Positions 17,554 to 26,214 of a DNA stretch of 64,000 nt are shown in pieces (positions within the stretch are counted from its first letter, which is position 1; each line of letters opens with the position of its first letter). The translations under genes and the position numbers were made by a program. Source of the DNA: Alistipes sp. Its GTDB lineage: Bacteria > Bacteroidota > Bacteroidia > Bacteroidales > Rikenellaceae. The DNA lies in contig JAFYRX010000055.1 of the NCBI GenBank assembly GCA_017546725.1, positions 124,001 through 188,000 on the forward strand, given 5' to 3'. The notes below the pieces were generated by a model. It saw nothing but the letters and a program-made list of their open reading frames with translations, was not told the origin of the DNA and ran no database searches.

Positions 17554-19200
17554 TTACTTCGCGGGTGTAGTCTCCGCCTCACACTTACTTTGATACTCCA
17601 ACGCCGCCTTTACAAATGCTACAAACAACGGTGCGGGAGTGGATACAGTACTCTTATACTCGGGGCTATACTGCACACATACATACCAGGGGTGATTCTT
17701 CAACTCCATCACCTCTACCAAGCCTGTCTCGGGATTAACACCCGTAGCCACCATACCAGCCTCCTCGTATTGTGCCAGATATGCACCATTGAACTCATAG
17801 CGATGACGGTGACGCTCTACGATAGACTCTTTGCCATATGCCTCGTAAGCCTTTGAGCCTTGCTTGAGCGAACAAGCATAACCACCCAAACGCATAGTAC
17901 CGCCCTTCTCGCTAACCTTCTTGACATCCTCCATCAAATCGATTACGGCAGTCTTACACTTAGGCTCCAACTCGCGGCTGTAAGCATCATTAAGGCCCAA
18001 TACATTACGAGCGAACTCGATAGCAGCAGCCTGCATACCCAAACCGATACCGAATAACGGAATATTATTTTCACGAGCATAACGAACAGCCTCAACCTTA
18101 CCATCGAAGCCTCTTACACCAGAACCAGGAGCAACAAAGATACCCGATACACCACCCAACTTCTCGGCAGCATTCTCGGCTGTAACCTCCTCAGCGGCTA
18201 CATACTTAACCTTCACCTTACAGTGATTTACAGCACCTGCGTGGATGAAAGACTCGTTGATTGACTTATAAGCATCGGGCAACTCAGTGTACTTACCCAC
18301 CAACGCAACCTGTACCTTGTGATTAGGATTCTTAATCTTCTCAACAAACTCGCTCCAAGCCTTCAAATCGGGCTCCTCGCTATCCTCAATACCCAACTTA
18401 CGCAAGATTACGTCATCCAAATGCTGGTCGTGCATACGCAACGGCACCTCGTAGATTGTAGGCACGTCGATAGACTCAACAACAGCATCGGGAGTCACGT
18501 TACAGAACAGAGCCACCTTGCGGCGAACCTCCTCTGCCAGGCTATGCTCGGCACGCAATACCAATACATCGGGCTGAACACCCTCCGACTGCAACTCCTT
18601 GACAGAGTGCTGTGTCGGCTTAGTCTTCATCTCGCAAGCAGCAGCCATATAAGGTACCCACGCCAAGTGGATGAGCAACGAATTCTGATAACCCAACTCA
18701 TTGCGCAACTGACGTACAGACTCGATATAAGGCAATGACTCGATATCGCCTACCGTACCACCAATCTCCGAGATAATAACATCGTACTTCTTGGTTGCAC
18801 CCAACAACTGAATACGACGCTTAATCTCGTCTGTGATATGGGGAATCACCTGAATAGTCTTACCCAAGAACTCGCCACGACGCTCCTTCTCGAGAATGCT
18901 ATGATAGATCTTACCCGTTGTAACTGTATTATTCTTCGTTGTAGTAATCGAAGTGAAACGCTCATAGTGGCCCAAATCGAGGTCACACTCTGTACCATCC
19001 TCGGTCACATAACTCTCACCGTGCTCATAAGGATTCAAACGACCTGGGTCTGCATTGATATATGGGTCAAACTTCTGTACCGTCACAGAATAACCTCTTG
19101 CCTGCAACAGACGTGCTACTGTTGCCGAAATAATTCCTTTGCCTAATGACGACGCTACACCTCCAGTAACGAAGATGTACTTTGGTTTACTAAGTTTCAT
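17554..19200 (-). CDS. pyrG: CTP synthase with degenerate glutaminase domain
   Basis: Converts UTP to CTP. The synthetase domain (about 1-270) looks intact: GGVASSLGKGI at 13-23, KFDPYINADPG at 43-53, DLDLGHYERF at 73-82 and EIGGTVGDIESLP at 145-157. The class I glutamine amidotransferase domain (about 295-545) keeps its fold motifs (RHRHRYEF, IEFARNVLG), but the nucleophile motif GICLGMQ reads GIGLGMQ (Gly386, codon GGT at 18045-18043) and the HPE motif reads SPE (Ser512, codon AGC at 17667-17665). Only the triad Glu514 remains. The oxyanion segment also deviates (PGSGVRG at 358-364). Glutamine hydrolysis is therefore predicted to be lost, leaving NH3-dependent CTP synthesis. Length (548) and codon use are normal, so this is not a pseudogene. 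Confidence 0.95.
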   Translation of the reverse strand: MKLSKPKYIFVTGGVASSLGKGIISATVARLLQARGYSVTVQKFDPYINADPGRLNPYEHGESYVTEDGTECDLDLGHYERFTSITTTKNNTVTTGKIYHSILEKERRGEFLGKTIQVIPHITDEIKRRIQLLGATKKYDVIISEIGGTVGDIESLPYIESVRQLRNELGYQNSLLIHLAWVPYMAAACEMKTKPTQHSVKELQSEGVQPDVLVLRAEHSLAEEVRRKVALFCNVTPDAVVESIDVPTIYEVPLRMHDQHLDDVILRKLGIEDSEEPDLKAWSEFVEKIKNPNHKVQVALVGKYTELPDAYKSINESFIHAGAVNHCKVKVKYVAAEEVTAENAAEKLGGVSGIFVAPGSGVRGFDGKVEAVRYARENNIPLFGIGLGMQAAAIEFARNVLGLNDAYSRELEPKCKTAVIDLMEDVKKVSEKGGTMRLGGYACSLKQGSKAYEAYGKESIVERHRHRYEFNGAYLAQYEEAGMVATGVNPETGLVEVMELKNHPWYVCVQYSPEYKSTVSTPAPLFVAFVKAALEYQSKCEAETTPAK

Positions 19201-19242
19201 AATATATCTTCCTAATTAACTATTATTTTCTCTATTCATTGC

Positions 19243-19283
19243 AACGGTCGGAATCGTAGCCAATACCACAAGTCCGACCCGTT
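19243..19283 (-). terminator. Hairpin between DUF349 gene and pyrG, possible terminator
   Basis: AACGGTCGGA (19243-19252) pairs with TCCGACCCGTT (19273-19283), with one bulge. No strong T-run follows on the minus strand, so it may be a weak terminator or a processing hairpin. Confidence 0.4.
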
Positions 19284-19304
19284 AACATTTTACTCTTGAG
19301 TGGG

Positions 19305-21278
19305 TTACTCCTGATTCTCTGTTACTTCAGCACTATGACTATCTATCAAACGTACCTTTTCGATTGTATCCTGCAACTCGCGCTTTGCCTTGGCTATCTT
19401 CTCCTTGATATCGGCAATCATAGCATCTGCATTCTTCGACTTTGAGAAGAATCCGATATTATTCTCCAACAATGCTATATCCTGCTCCATCTGGCGCACC
19501 TTGTTATACAAACGCTCACGCTCAGAACGCAGACGCTTGTCACCTGCACCTTTGATATTTTGCAAACGCTCCTTGAAACGGTTCATCGAACGGTTACGCT
19601 CTGAGCCTCGCAAAATGCCGAACATTACATCTACAGCCTCCTTATATTTCTTTTGTACCGACTCCTTGTGCTTGATGGGCACATAACCTATCTCGCTCCA
19701 ACGGCGCTGGAACTCCTTAATCATATCGTATCCGCCCGTCTTGATATCGGCTGTCTTCATCTCCTCAATCAAAGCCAACTTCTTTTGCAAGTTAACCTCA
19801 TATTCATTCTCGACACCTGCAAAATGCTGCGACTTGCGCTCAAAGAACTTATCACAAGCAGCACGGAAACGCTTCCACACCTGGTCCGAGTAACGACGTG
19901 ACACAGCGCCAACCTCTTTCCACTTGGCCTGCAATGCAATGAGTTCATCGGTTGCGTGCTTCCAATCATCGCTGTTCTGCAAAGCCTCGGCGGCCTCACA
20001 AATCTCATTCTTCAATTGCAGATTGTGTTCCATTTCGGTCTTTACACCTGCATAAAACTCGCGCTTGGCCTCAAAAAAACGGTCACACGCAGCTCGGAAA
20101 CGCTCATATATACGTGTATTATCCTTCTTGGGGGCAAAGCCAATAGTGCGCCAAACCTTCTGAATCTCCAGCAACTTATCGCTCGCCTTATTCCACTCCT
20201 TACGAGAGGTGTAAGGTTGCTCAACCAAAGACTCTGTAGCCTGACACAACTCGGTCTTAAGTTCAAGATTCTTAACCTGCTCCTGCTTGATGGTCTCGAA
20301 ATACTCCTGATGTTGCTTATTGATTCGGCTCGATGCAGCCTTGAAGCGCTCCCACAAAGACTCCTTATACTCATTAGCCACAGGACCTACCTCACGCCAC
20401 TCGTCGTGCAACTTCTGCAACTTGTGGAAAGCCTCAACGATAGAGGGCTCAACGGCCAACGCCTCAGCCTGCTCACAAAGAAGCATCTTCTGCTCGTAGT
20501 TCTTCTTCAGGTCAAGGTCGCGCAACTCCTTGTTTATCTTGATGAAATTATAGAAATTCTCGACGTGGAGGTTGTATGTCTCCCACAAATCCTTAACCTT
20601 GGCCTGTGGAACTACACCCGTATCCTTCCAACGCTGTTGCAACTCACGGAACTTGGCAAATGTATTATTAAGCGTCTCGTCAGAGTTAACCAACTCCTTC
20701 AACTCCTCGATAATCGCCAACTTGGTTTTAAGATTCTCCTCCTTATGATTATCCAACTCGGCAATATACTCGTCACGACGACGGCGATACTCCTTGAACA
20801 AATCCTTCAATCTAACCTCAAGTGCATCTACAGCAGGTACAAACTCTACATCCTCACCCTGCTCGGCCTCAAATGCCTTGCGGGCAGCATCAACCTCGGC
20901 ACGATGTTGTTTGTAAAATGCAATCTTTATGGCCTCGACGCTCTTACGCAATGTCTGCACAGGCTCCTGCTCGAGCAACTCAGCAAACATATCGACCAAA
21001 TCCTGCTTGCTCTTACCAGTCAGATTGTTCTTGTCGACATCCTCCGCATCGCTCTCCTCGGCAATCTCTTCATCGAGAGCCAAGCCAGCCTTCTCGGCAT
21101 CCAACGCAGCATCCTCTTCAGCAAATGAAGCCTCGACCTCACTTGCCACCACATCAACAACTGACTCTGCGGCAATCTCTTCCGCTTGAGCATCTACAAC
21201 AGTTACATTTTGCACATCTTCGGCATTGCCGACCAACTCCTCGGGAGTTGCAAGGTTAGAATTTTCAGTAGCCATCAC
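19305..21278 (-). CDS. DUF349 repeat protein
   Basis: 657-residue, highly charged and mostly helical protein. After an acidic N-terminal region (about 1-90) there are five DUF349 repeats, each marked by a W-x3-G core: WKDTGVVP, WREVGPVA, WRTIGFAP, WKEVGAVS and WSEIGYVP. A coiled-coil C terminus (about 580-645) follows. The family is widespread in Bacteroidota and Actinobacteria and has no firmly established biochemical function. ATG codons at 21278 and 21275 are adjacent. A TATATTTG -7 element on the minus strand (21329-21322) lies upstream, divergent from the response-regulator gene. Confidence 0.88.
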   Translation of the reverse strand: MMATENSNLATPEELVGNAEDVQNVTVVDAQAEEIAAESVVDVVASEVEASFAEEDAALDAEKAGLALDEEIAEESDAEDVDKNNLTGKSKQDLVDMFAELLEQEPVQTLRKSVEAIKIAFYKQHRAEVDAARKAFEAEQGEDVEFVPAVDALEVRLKDLFKEYRRRRDEYIAELDNHKEENLKTKLAIIEELKELVNSDETLNNTFAKFRELQQRWKDTGVVPQAKVKDLWETYNLHVENFYNFIKINKELRDLDLKKNYEQKMLLCEQAEALAVEPSIVEAFHKLQKLHDEWREVGPVANEYKESLWERFKAASSRINKQHQEYFETIKQEQVKNLELKTELCQATESLVEQPYTSRKEWNKASDKLLEIQKVWRTIGFAPKKDNTRIYERFRAACDRFFEAKREFYAGVKTEMEHNLQLKNEICEAAEALQNSDDWKHATDELIALQAKWKEVGAVSRRYSDQVWKRFRAACDKFFERKSQHFAGVENEYEVNLQKKLALIEEMKTADIKTGGYDMIKEFQRRWSEIGYVPIKHKESVQKKYKEAVDVMFGILRGSERNRSMNRFKERLQNIKGAGDKRLRSERERLYNKVRQMEQDIALLENNIGFFSKSKNADAMIADIKEKIAKAKRELQDTIEKVRLIDSHSAEVTENQE

Positions 21279-21373
21279 TTTACGTTTTATAAGTTACCTT
21301 ATACTATTGTATAGAGTTGTGCAAATATAAGCAAATTATCTCGTCTTGCGTAGTTTTTTTGCACGGAATTTTA

Positions 21374-21381
21374 TACATTTG
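21374..21381 (+). promoter_or_regulatory. Candidate -7 element of response-regulator gene
   Basis: TACATTTG matches TAnnTTTG and lies 28 bases upstream of the ATG at 21410. It rules out starts further upstream, since transcription would begin near 21388. No exact -33 TTTG is seen. Confidence 0.5.
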
Positions 21382-21409
21382 TAGAAAATTTGTTCTAAAC
21401 ATTTGTTTT

Positions 21410-22090
21410 ATGGGATACCGCATACTACTCATAGACGACGAAGATGATATTCTGGAGTTCGTCAAATACAACCTCGAACGTGACGGCTACGAGGTCTTTA
21501 CGGCATCCAACGGAGCCGAAGGCATCCAGCAGGCACTGAAGGTTAAGCCTCATTTGATTCTGCTTGATATGATGATGCCCGTATTGGATGGCATCGACAC
21601 TTGTCGTGCCCTCCGTAATTCGCCCGCATTAAAGAATGTGATGATAGTATTCCTCTCTGCCGTAGGCAACGAGGAGACACAACTGCAAGGCTACAATGCA
21701 GGGGCAGATGATTACATCAACAAACCCATCAAAATGAATATCTTGCGCAGTCGTGTGCAGGCTATCCTAAAACGTATAACCCTTCCCGAAGATAACGACA
21801 AACTACAAATTGACACCGAACACTATCAAGTTCGCAAGGGCGGTGAGACACTTATCCTTCCACGCAAGGAGTTTCAATTATTAACCCTATTATACTCTAA
21901 TCCTGGCAAATTGTTTACGCGCGAGGAGATATACCAGAGTGTATGGGGCAACAAGGTGATTGTCGGAGACCGTACTATCGATGTCCACATCCGCAAACTA
22001 CGCCAAAAAATCGGAGACAACCACATTGTTACAGTCAAGGGAATCGGCTATAAATACGAAGAAAACCACACTGAGCAAACAGAAGAATAA
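21410..22090 (+). CDS. OmpR/PhoB-family response regulator
   Basis: 226 residues: an N-terminal receiver domain beginning MGYRILLIDDEDD, with the phospho-acceptor Asp in LILLDMMMP and the conserved Lys in NKPIKMN, then a C-terminal winged-helix DNA-binding domain (LPRKEFQLLTLLYSNPG through TVKGIGYKYE). The frame is open for 31 codons upstream, but that stretch looks non-coding and contains the promoter, so the ATG at 21410 is chosen. No histidine kinase gene is adjacent, so it is an orphan here. A secreted M64 peptidase gene starts 12 bases downstream and is probably cotranscribed. Confidence 0.93.
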   Translation: MGYRILLIDDEDDILEFVKYNLERDGYEVFTASNGAEGIQQALKVKPHLILLDMMMPVLDGIDTCRALRNSPALKNVMIVFLSAVGNEETQLQGYNAGADDYINKPIKMNILRSRVQAILKRITLPEDNDKLQIDTEHYQVRKGGETLILPRKEFQLLTLLYSNPGKLFTREEIYQSVWGNKVIVGDRTIDVHIRKLRQKIGDNHIVTVKGIGYKYEENHTEQTEE

Positions 22091-22102
22091 TCACAATTTT
22101 CC

Positions 22103-23398
22103 ATGAAGAAAACTTTATTGTTTGCGGCATTACTTTTGGCCGCAATAGATACTTATGCTCAATCATTTAGCGACTATTTCACCGACCAAACTCTGCGAGT
22201 AGATTACATCTTCTCGGGCAATGCATCACAGCAGATGGTAGCGTTGGACGAACTCTCTCTATGCGAAGGTTGGGCAGGTCGCAGAGTTAATCTCGACAAG
22301 GTCCCCGTACGCGGCAACGGCGAGATACGCATCATTGAGCCCGAAAGTGGCAAGGCAATCTATCGCCAAACATTTTCAAGTCTATTTCAAGAGTGGTTGG
22401 TAACAGATGAAGCCACCCGACTGACAAAGAGTTTTGAGGCTACATTTCTTTTGCCTATGCCGACAAAAGAGGTCGATATAGAGATAACTCTGCTCGACAA
22501 TGAAGGTCATCTGCAAACATCTATGCGCCACGCAGTTAAGCCCAATGACAAATTAATCAGACAACGCGACAACACCCCCGTAACTCGCCACGAATATCTA
22601 CTAAAGAGTGGCCCAAGTGAGGAGTGCATAGACGTTGCCATCGTAGCCGAAGGTTATACCGCTAACGAGATGGATTTATTCCTCAAGGATGCCCGCATTG
22701 CGTGTGACGAGATTTTCCGTTACGAGCCTTTTGCAAAGCACAAAAGCCGTTTCAACGTGGTGGCGGTTATGCCAGAATCAGCCGATAGTGGAGTCAGCGT
22801 TCCGCAGGACAACGAGTGGCGCACGACAGCCATAAATTCTAATTTTATGACCTTTTACTCACCTCGTTATCTTACGACAAACAGCGTTCATCTCATACAC
22901 GATTGCCTAACGGGAATCGCGTGCGAGCACATCATAATTTTAGCAAACACAGATACTTACGGAGGCGGCGGAATATACAACTCATATACCCTGACCACTG
23001 CGCATCATCCGCAGTTCAAGCCCGTCGTTGTTCACGAATTTGGCCATTCGTTCGGTGCTCTGGCTGACGAATATTTCTACGACGAACCCGACCATACAGC
23101 TGGCACCTACAAACTCGATTACGAGCCCTGGGAGCAGAACATCACATCACTCGTTGATTTCGATTCAAAATGGGCTGATATGGTAAAAAACAAGCAAGAA
23201 ATTCCTACCGAGCCAACTGAAAAACGCGAGAAGAACTACACCGTTGGAGTCTATGAGGGTGGAGGTTATATGACCAAGGGAATGTACCGCCCTGCTGTGG
23301 TTTGCCGTATGCGTGACAATGAGGCTACACAATTCTGCCCCGTATGCCAACGCGCCATCGAGCGAATTATCATTTACAATACGCAGGAGGGAAAATAG
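22103..23398 (+). CDS. Secreted M64-family metallopeptidase
   Basis: 431 residues with a signal peptide (MKKTLLFAALLLAAIDTYAQ). The N-terminal half (about 20-150) matches the beta-sandwich region found before M64 domains, and the catalytic half has the zinc motif HEFGHSFGALADEY beginning at residue 311. The M64 family includes a Clostridium ramosum IgA protease, but most Bacteroidales members are uncharacterised, so an IgA substrate should not be assumed. It sits 12 bases after an orphan response regulator, suggesting shared expression. Location is probably the periplasm or cell surface. Confidence 0.9.
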   Translation: MKKTLLFAALLLAAIDTYAQSFSDYFTDQTLRVDYIFSGNASQQMVALDELSLCEGWAGRRVNLDKVPVRGNGEIRIIEPESGKAIYRQTFSSLFQEWLVTDEATRLTKSFEATFLLPMPTKEVDIEITLLDNEGHLQTSMRHAVKPNDKLIRQRDNTPVTRHEYLLKSGPSEECIDVAIVAEGYTANEMDLFLKDARIACDEIFRYEPFAKHKSRFNVVAVMPESADSGVSVPQDNEWRTTAINSNFMTFYSPRYLTTNSVHLIHDCLTGIACEHIIILANTDTYGGGGIYNSYTLTTAHHPQFKPVVVHEFGHSFGALADEYFYDEPDHTAGTYKLDYEPWEQNITSLVDFDSKWADMVKNKQEIPTEPTEKREKNYTVGVYEGGGYMTKGMYRPAVVCRMRDNEATQFCPVCQRAIERIIIYNTQEGK

Positions 23399-23468
23399 TA
23401 AGCCTGGATAACAAAATTTGCTCTTTTTTTAATCTAAACGAAGTGAAAGTAAATATTTTTTCACCTCG

Positions 23469-23501
23469 TTTCGTTTTCTTAAAGTTTATTTTGTACCTTT
23501 G
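23469..23501 (+). promoter_or_regulatory. Promoter of ackA-ptb
   Basis: TTTC (23469-23472), 21 bases, TACCTTTG (23494-23501). The perfect -7 element lies 54 bases upstream of the ackA ATG. Confidence 0.6.
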
Positions 23502-23555
23502 TTTAATTAAACACGAAAATAACAAAAAACAGATAAAACTTAAAATAAACCAATT

Positions 23556-24764
23556 ATGATTGTATTAGTTCTCAACTGCGGCTCTTCTTCAATCAAGTAT
23601 CAGGTAATTGATATCAACGAGCAGAGCAACGCTTTGTTGGCCAAAGGTCTTGTTGACCGCATCGGCCTTTCTGAGGGTAGCCTTACCCACAAGCCTACAG
23701 GCAAAGATAAGTTTGAAAAGGTTATGCCTATCGCTGACCACACTACAGGTATCAGCCTCGTATTGGAGGCTTTGACCGATGCTGAGCACGGTGTTATCGC
23801 CGACCTCTCGGAGGTAAAGGCTGTAGGTCATCGCGTGGCTCACGGTGGTGAGTTCTTCTCAAGCAGCGTTGTTGTTGACGAGCAGGCTAAGGAGAATATC
23901 CGCTCACTCTTCGAGATTGCCCCCTTGCACAACCCTGCGAATTTGGAGGGTATCCTCTCTATCGACAAGGTATTGCCCGGCATTCCTCAGGTAGCGGTAT
24001 TCGATACATCGTTCCACCAGACAATCCCTGCTATCAACTATCTTTACGCATTGCCTTATGAGTATTACGAGAAATATCGCGTGCGTAAGTACGGTTTCCA
24101 CGGTACAAGCCACAAGTATGTAGCAAAGGTGGGTGCCGAGATGGTAGGCCTCGACTTCGAGAACTCAAAGATTGTAACTTGCCACATCGGTAACGGAGGT
24201 TCGGTAACTGCCGTATTGAACGGAAAGTCATACGATACATCAATGGGCTTCTCTCCGCTGGATGGTCTTGTGATGGGTACTCGTTGCGGTCAGGTTGATG
24301 CCAGCGCAGTAACCTACATCGGTGAGCGCGAGGGTATGAACTACGCAGAGCTCAACTCGATGATGAACAAGAAGTCTGGCGTATTGGGTATGACAGGTCT
24401 TTCGAGCGATATGCGTGACATCGACAACGCTTACGATGCTGGTAACGAGAAGGCTATCGTAGCGCGCGATATGTACTACAACCGCGTCAAGAAGTTTGTT
24501 GCCGAGTACGCAGCCGAGATGGGTGGTGTTGACCTTGTAATCTTCACAGGCGGTGTAGGCGAGAACTCTGCCGATTTGCGCCGTTGGGTATGCAAGGATA
24601 TGGAGTTTATGGGTATCGCTATCGACGACAGCATCAACGATGTTACTCGTGGTACAAACACCATCATCTCTACTCCCGACTCAAAGGTCAATGTTGCCGT
24701 AATTGCAACTAACGAGGAGTTGGTTATCGCTACCGACACTTACCAATTGGTCAAGAATTTATAA
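23556..24764 (+). CDS. ackA: Acetate kinase
   Basis: Interconverts acetyl phosphate plus ADP with acetate plus ATP, the ATP-yielding step of acetate fermentation. The 402-residue length fits acetate kinase (butyrate kinases are near 355). Motifs: VLNCGSSSIKYQ at the N terminus, the catalytic region TSFHQTIP, and GFHGTSHKYVA, TCHIGNGGSVTAV and FTGGVGENSADLRR. It is followed 31 bases later by a phosphotransacylase gene, giving the classical two-step operon with its order reversed (kinase first). Confidence 0.96.
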   Translation: MIVLVLNCGSSSIKYQVIDINEQSNALLAKGLVDRIGLSEGSLTHKPTGKDKFEKVMPIADHTTGISLVLEALTDAEHGVIADLSEVKAVGHRVAHGGEFFSSSVVVDEQAKENIRSLFEIAPLHNPANLEGILSIDKVLPGIPQVAVFDTSFHQTIPAINYLYALPYEYYEKYRVRKYGFHGTSHKYVAKVGAEMVGLDFENSKIVTCHIGNGGSVTAVLNGKSYDTSMGFSPLDGLVMGTRCGQVDASAVTYIGEREGMNYAELNSMMNKKSGVLGMTGLSSDMRDIDNAYDAGNEKAIVARDMYYNRVKKFVAEYAAEMGGVDLVIFTGGVGENSADLRRWVCKDMEFMGIAIDDSINDVTRGTNTIISTPDSKVNVAVIATNEELVIATDTYQLVKNL

Positions 24765-24795
24765 TTTACACACAATAAAATTATCTCATACAGAT

Positions 24796-25701
24796 ATGAT
24801 TACACGTTTGGATGAAATCGTAGCGGCTGCCGCTGCGCGAGGCAGAAAGCGTTTGGCTGTTGCTTTCGGACAGGACTCTCACACGATTGAGGCTGTTTAC
24901 AACGCTTGGCAGGAGGGTTTGGTTGAGGCTACACTCTTCGGTGACAAGGCTACCATCGAGAAGGTATGCGCTGAACTCAACATCGACCACAACATCTTCA
25001 ATATCGTAAACGAGGCAAGCGACGTAACTTGCGTTAAATTGGCTGTACAGGCTGTTGTTAACGGTCAGGCTGATGTTTTGATGAAGGGTTTGGTATCTAC
25101 CGACAAGTATATGCGTGGCATCCTTAACAAGGAGGCTGGTTTGTTCCCCCCGAAGGGCGTATTGAGCCACGTTGCTGTATTGGAGATTCCTGGCTTTGAT
25201 AAGTTGCTCTCTATCTCGGATATCGCAGTTATTCCCGCTCCCGATTTCAAGCAGAAGCAGAAACTTATCGGCTATTTGGCTTCTACTGCAAAGGTTTTGG
25301 GCGTAGAGACTCCCAAAATTGCTTGCATCACTGCATCGGAGCAGGTATTACCCGCCGTTCCTTCATCAACTGAGGGTGCTATCTTGGCAAAGATGGGCGA
25401 CCGTGGTCAGTTGGGCAAGGTTATCGTTGACGGTCCTCTTTCATTGGACGTTGCACTCTACAAGGAGGTTGCCGAGCACAAGAAGGTTACAGGCTCAAGC
25501 GTAGCAGGTGACCCCGACTGCTTGCTCTTCCCCAACATCGAGTCAGCAAACGTATTCTTCAAGGCTGTAACACATATGGCTGGAGCAGAGTTGGCTGCTA
25601 TGGTTATGGGTACAAAGGTTCCCTGCGTACTCACATCACGCGGTGATTCAGCACTCTCGAAGAAGTACTCTATCGCATTGGCTTGCTTGGCAGCACGCTA
25701 A
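24796..25701 (+). CDS. Phosphate acetyl/butyryltransferase family enzyme (Ptb-like)
   Basis: Transfers an acyl group between CoA and phosphate to supply the adjacent kinase. The 301-residue length and motifs (GQADVLMKGLVSTDKYMRGIL near 95-115, IVDGPLSLDVALYKEVAEHK near 215, VAGDPDCLLFPNIESANVFFK near 237) place it with the phosphotransbutyrylase-type proteins rather than the canonical 330-residue Pta. Because it is paired with acetate kinase, acetyl-CoA is the likely substrate, but a C4 or branched acyl-CoA cannot be excluded. The start ATG at 24796 is chosen because the upstream 31 open codons overlap the ackA end and are not family-like. A strong terminator follows. Confidence 0.88.
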   Translation: MITRLDEIVAAAAARGRKRLAVAFGQDSHTIEAVYNAWQEGLVEATLFGDKATIEKVCAELNIDHNIFNIVNEASDVTCVKLAVQAVVNGQADVLMKGLVSTDKYMRGILNKEAGLFPPKGVLSHVAVLEIPGFDKLLSISDIAVIPAPDFKQKQKLIGYLASTAKVLGVETPKIACITASEQVLPAVPSSTEGAILAKMGDRGQLGKVIVDGPLSLDVALYKEVAEHKKVTGSSVAGDPDCLLFPNIESANVFFKAVTHMAGAELAAMVMGTKVPCVLTSRGDSALSKKYSIALACLAAR

Positions 25702-25722
25702 TCGACAATCGACATTCACATA

Positions 25723-25756
25723 CCCTCTCGGCCTAACGTGCCGAGAGGGATTTTTT
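25723..25756 (+). terminator. Terminator after ackA-ptb
   Basis: Stem CCCTCTCGGC (25723-25732) with GCCGAGAGGG (25740-25749), then A and a T6 run. Confidence 0.92.
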
Positions 25757-25767
25757 AGATTATCACT

Positions 25768-26190
25768 ATGAAGAAATTCCTGATTCTCAACGGCCCTAAC
25801 CTCAATCTGCAGGGCAAACGCGATGTAGAGATTTACGGCACAACGACATTCGAGGAGTACACCTCACAACTCAAAGAGCGTTATGCTGATAAAGCCGATA
25901 TAGACTATTTTCAGTCGAACATCGAAGGTGAACTAATCAACGCCATCCACCAGAGCGTGGGCTGCTACGACGGCATCATACTAAACGCTGGTGGTTATAC
26001 TCACACATCGGTTGCCATACGCGATGCCATTGCGGCTGTTTCGACTCCTGTAGTAGAGGTACATATCTCATCAATATTGGCCCGCGAGGAGTTTCGTCAC
26101 ATCTCGATGATTGCTCCCGTAGCCAAAGGTTCGATTATGGGCTTTGGTCTGGATTCATATCGACTGGGCATTGAGTCTCTGCTCGATTAG
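25768..26190 (+). CDS. aroQ: Type II 3-dehydroquinate dehydratase
   Basis: Third step of the shikimate pathway, dehydrating 3-dehydroquinate. The 140-residue length and motifs fit type II: ILNGPNLNLQGKRDVEIYG with the catalytic Tyr, DGIILNAGGYTHTSVAIRDA, and EVHISSILAREEFRH with the catalytic His. Small deviations (Gln for Leu after NLN, Ser for Asn after EVHIS) do not touch the main catalytic residues. It starts right after the ackA-ptb terminator and precedes the flippase gene by 24 bases. Confidence 0.95.
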   Translation: MKKFLILNGPNLNLQGKRDVEIYGTTTFEEYTSQLKERYADKADIDYFQSNIEGELINAIHQSVGCYDGIILNAGGYTHTSVAIRDAIAAVSTPVVEVHISSILAREEFRHISMIAPVAKGSIMGFGLDSYRLGIESLLD

Positions 26191-26214
26191 GACATCTTCT
26201 TCAGCAATTTTTGT

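Noticed and set aside
17554..19200. Treating pyrG as a pseudogene because of the lost glutaminase residues
   Set aside because: Length, frame, codon use and all synthetase motifs are intact; ammonia-dependent activity should remain.
19956..21128. Long 390-codon open frame opposite the DUF349 gene
   Set aside because: It is antisense to a clear repeat protein, its composition (Leu/Ile-rich without family motifs) mirrors the complementary codon usage, and it has no promoter.
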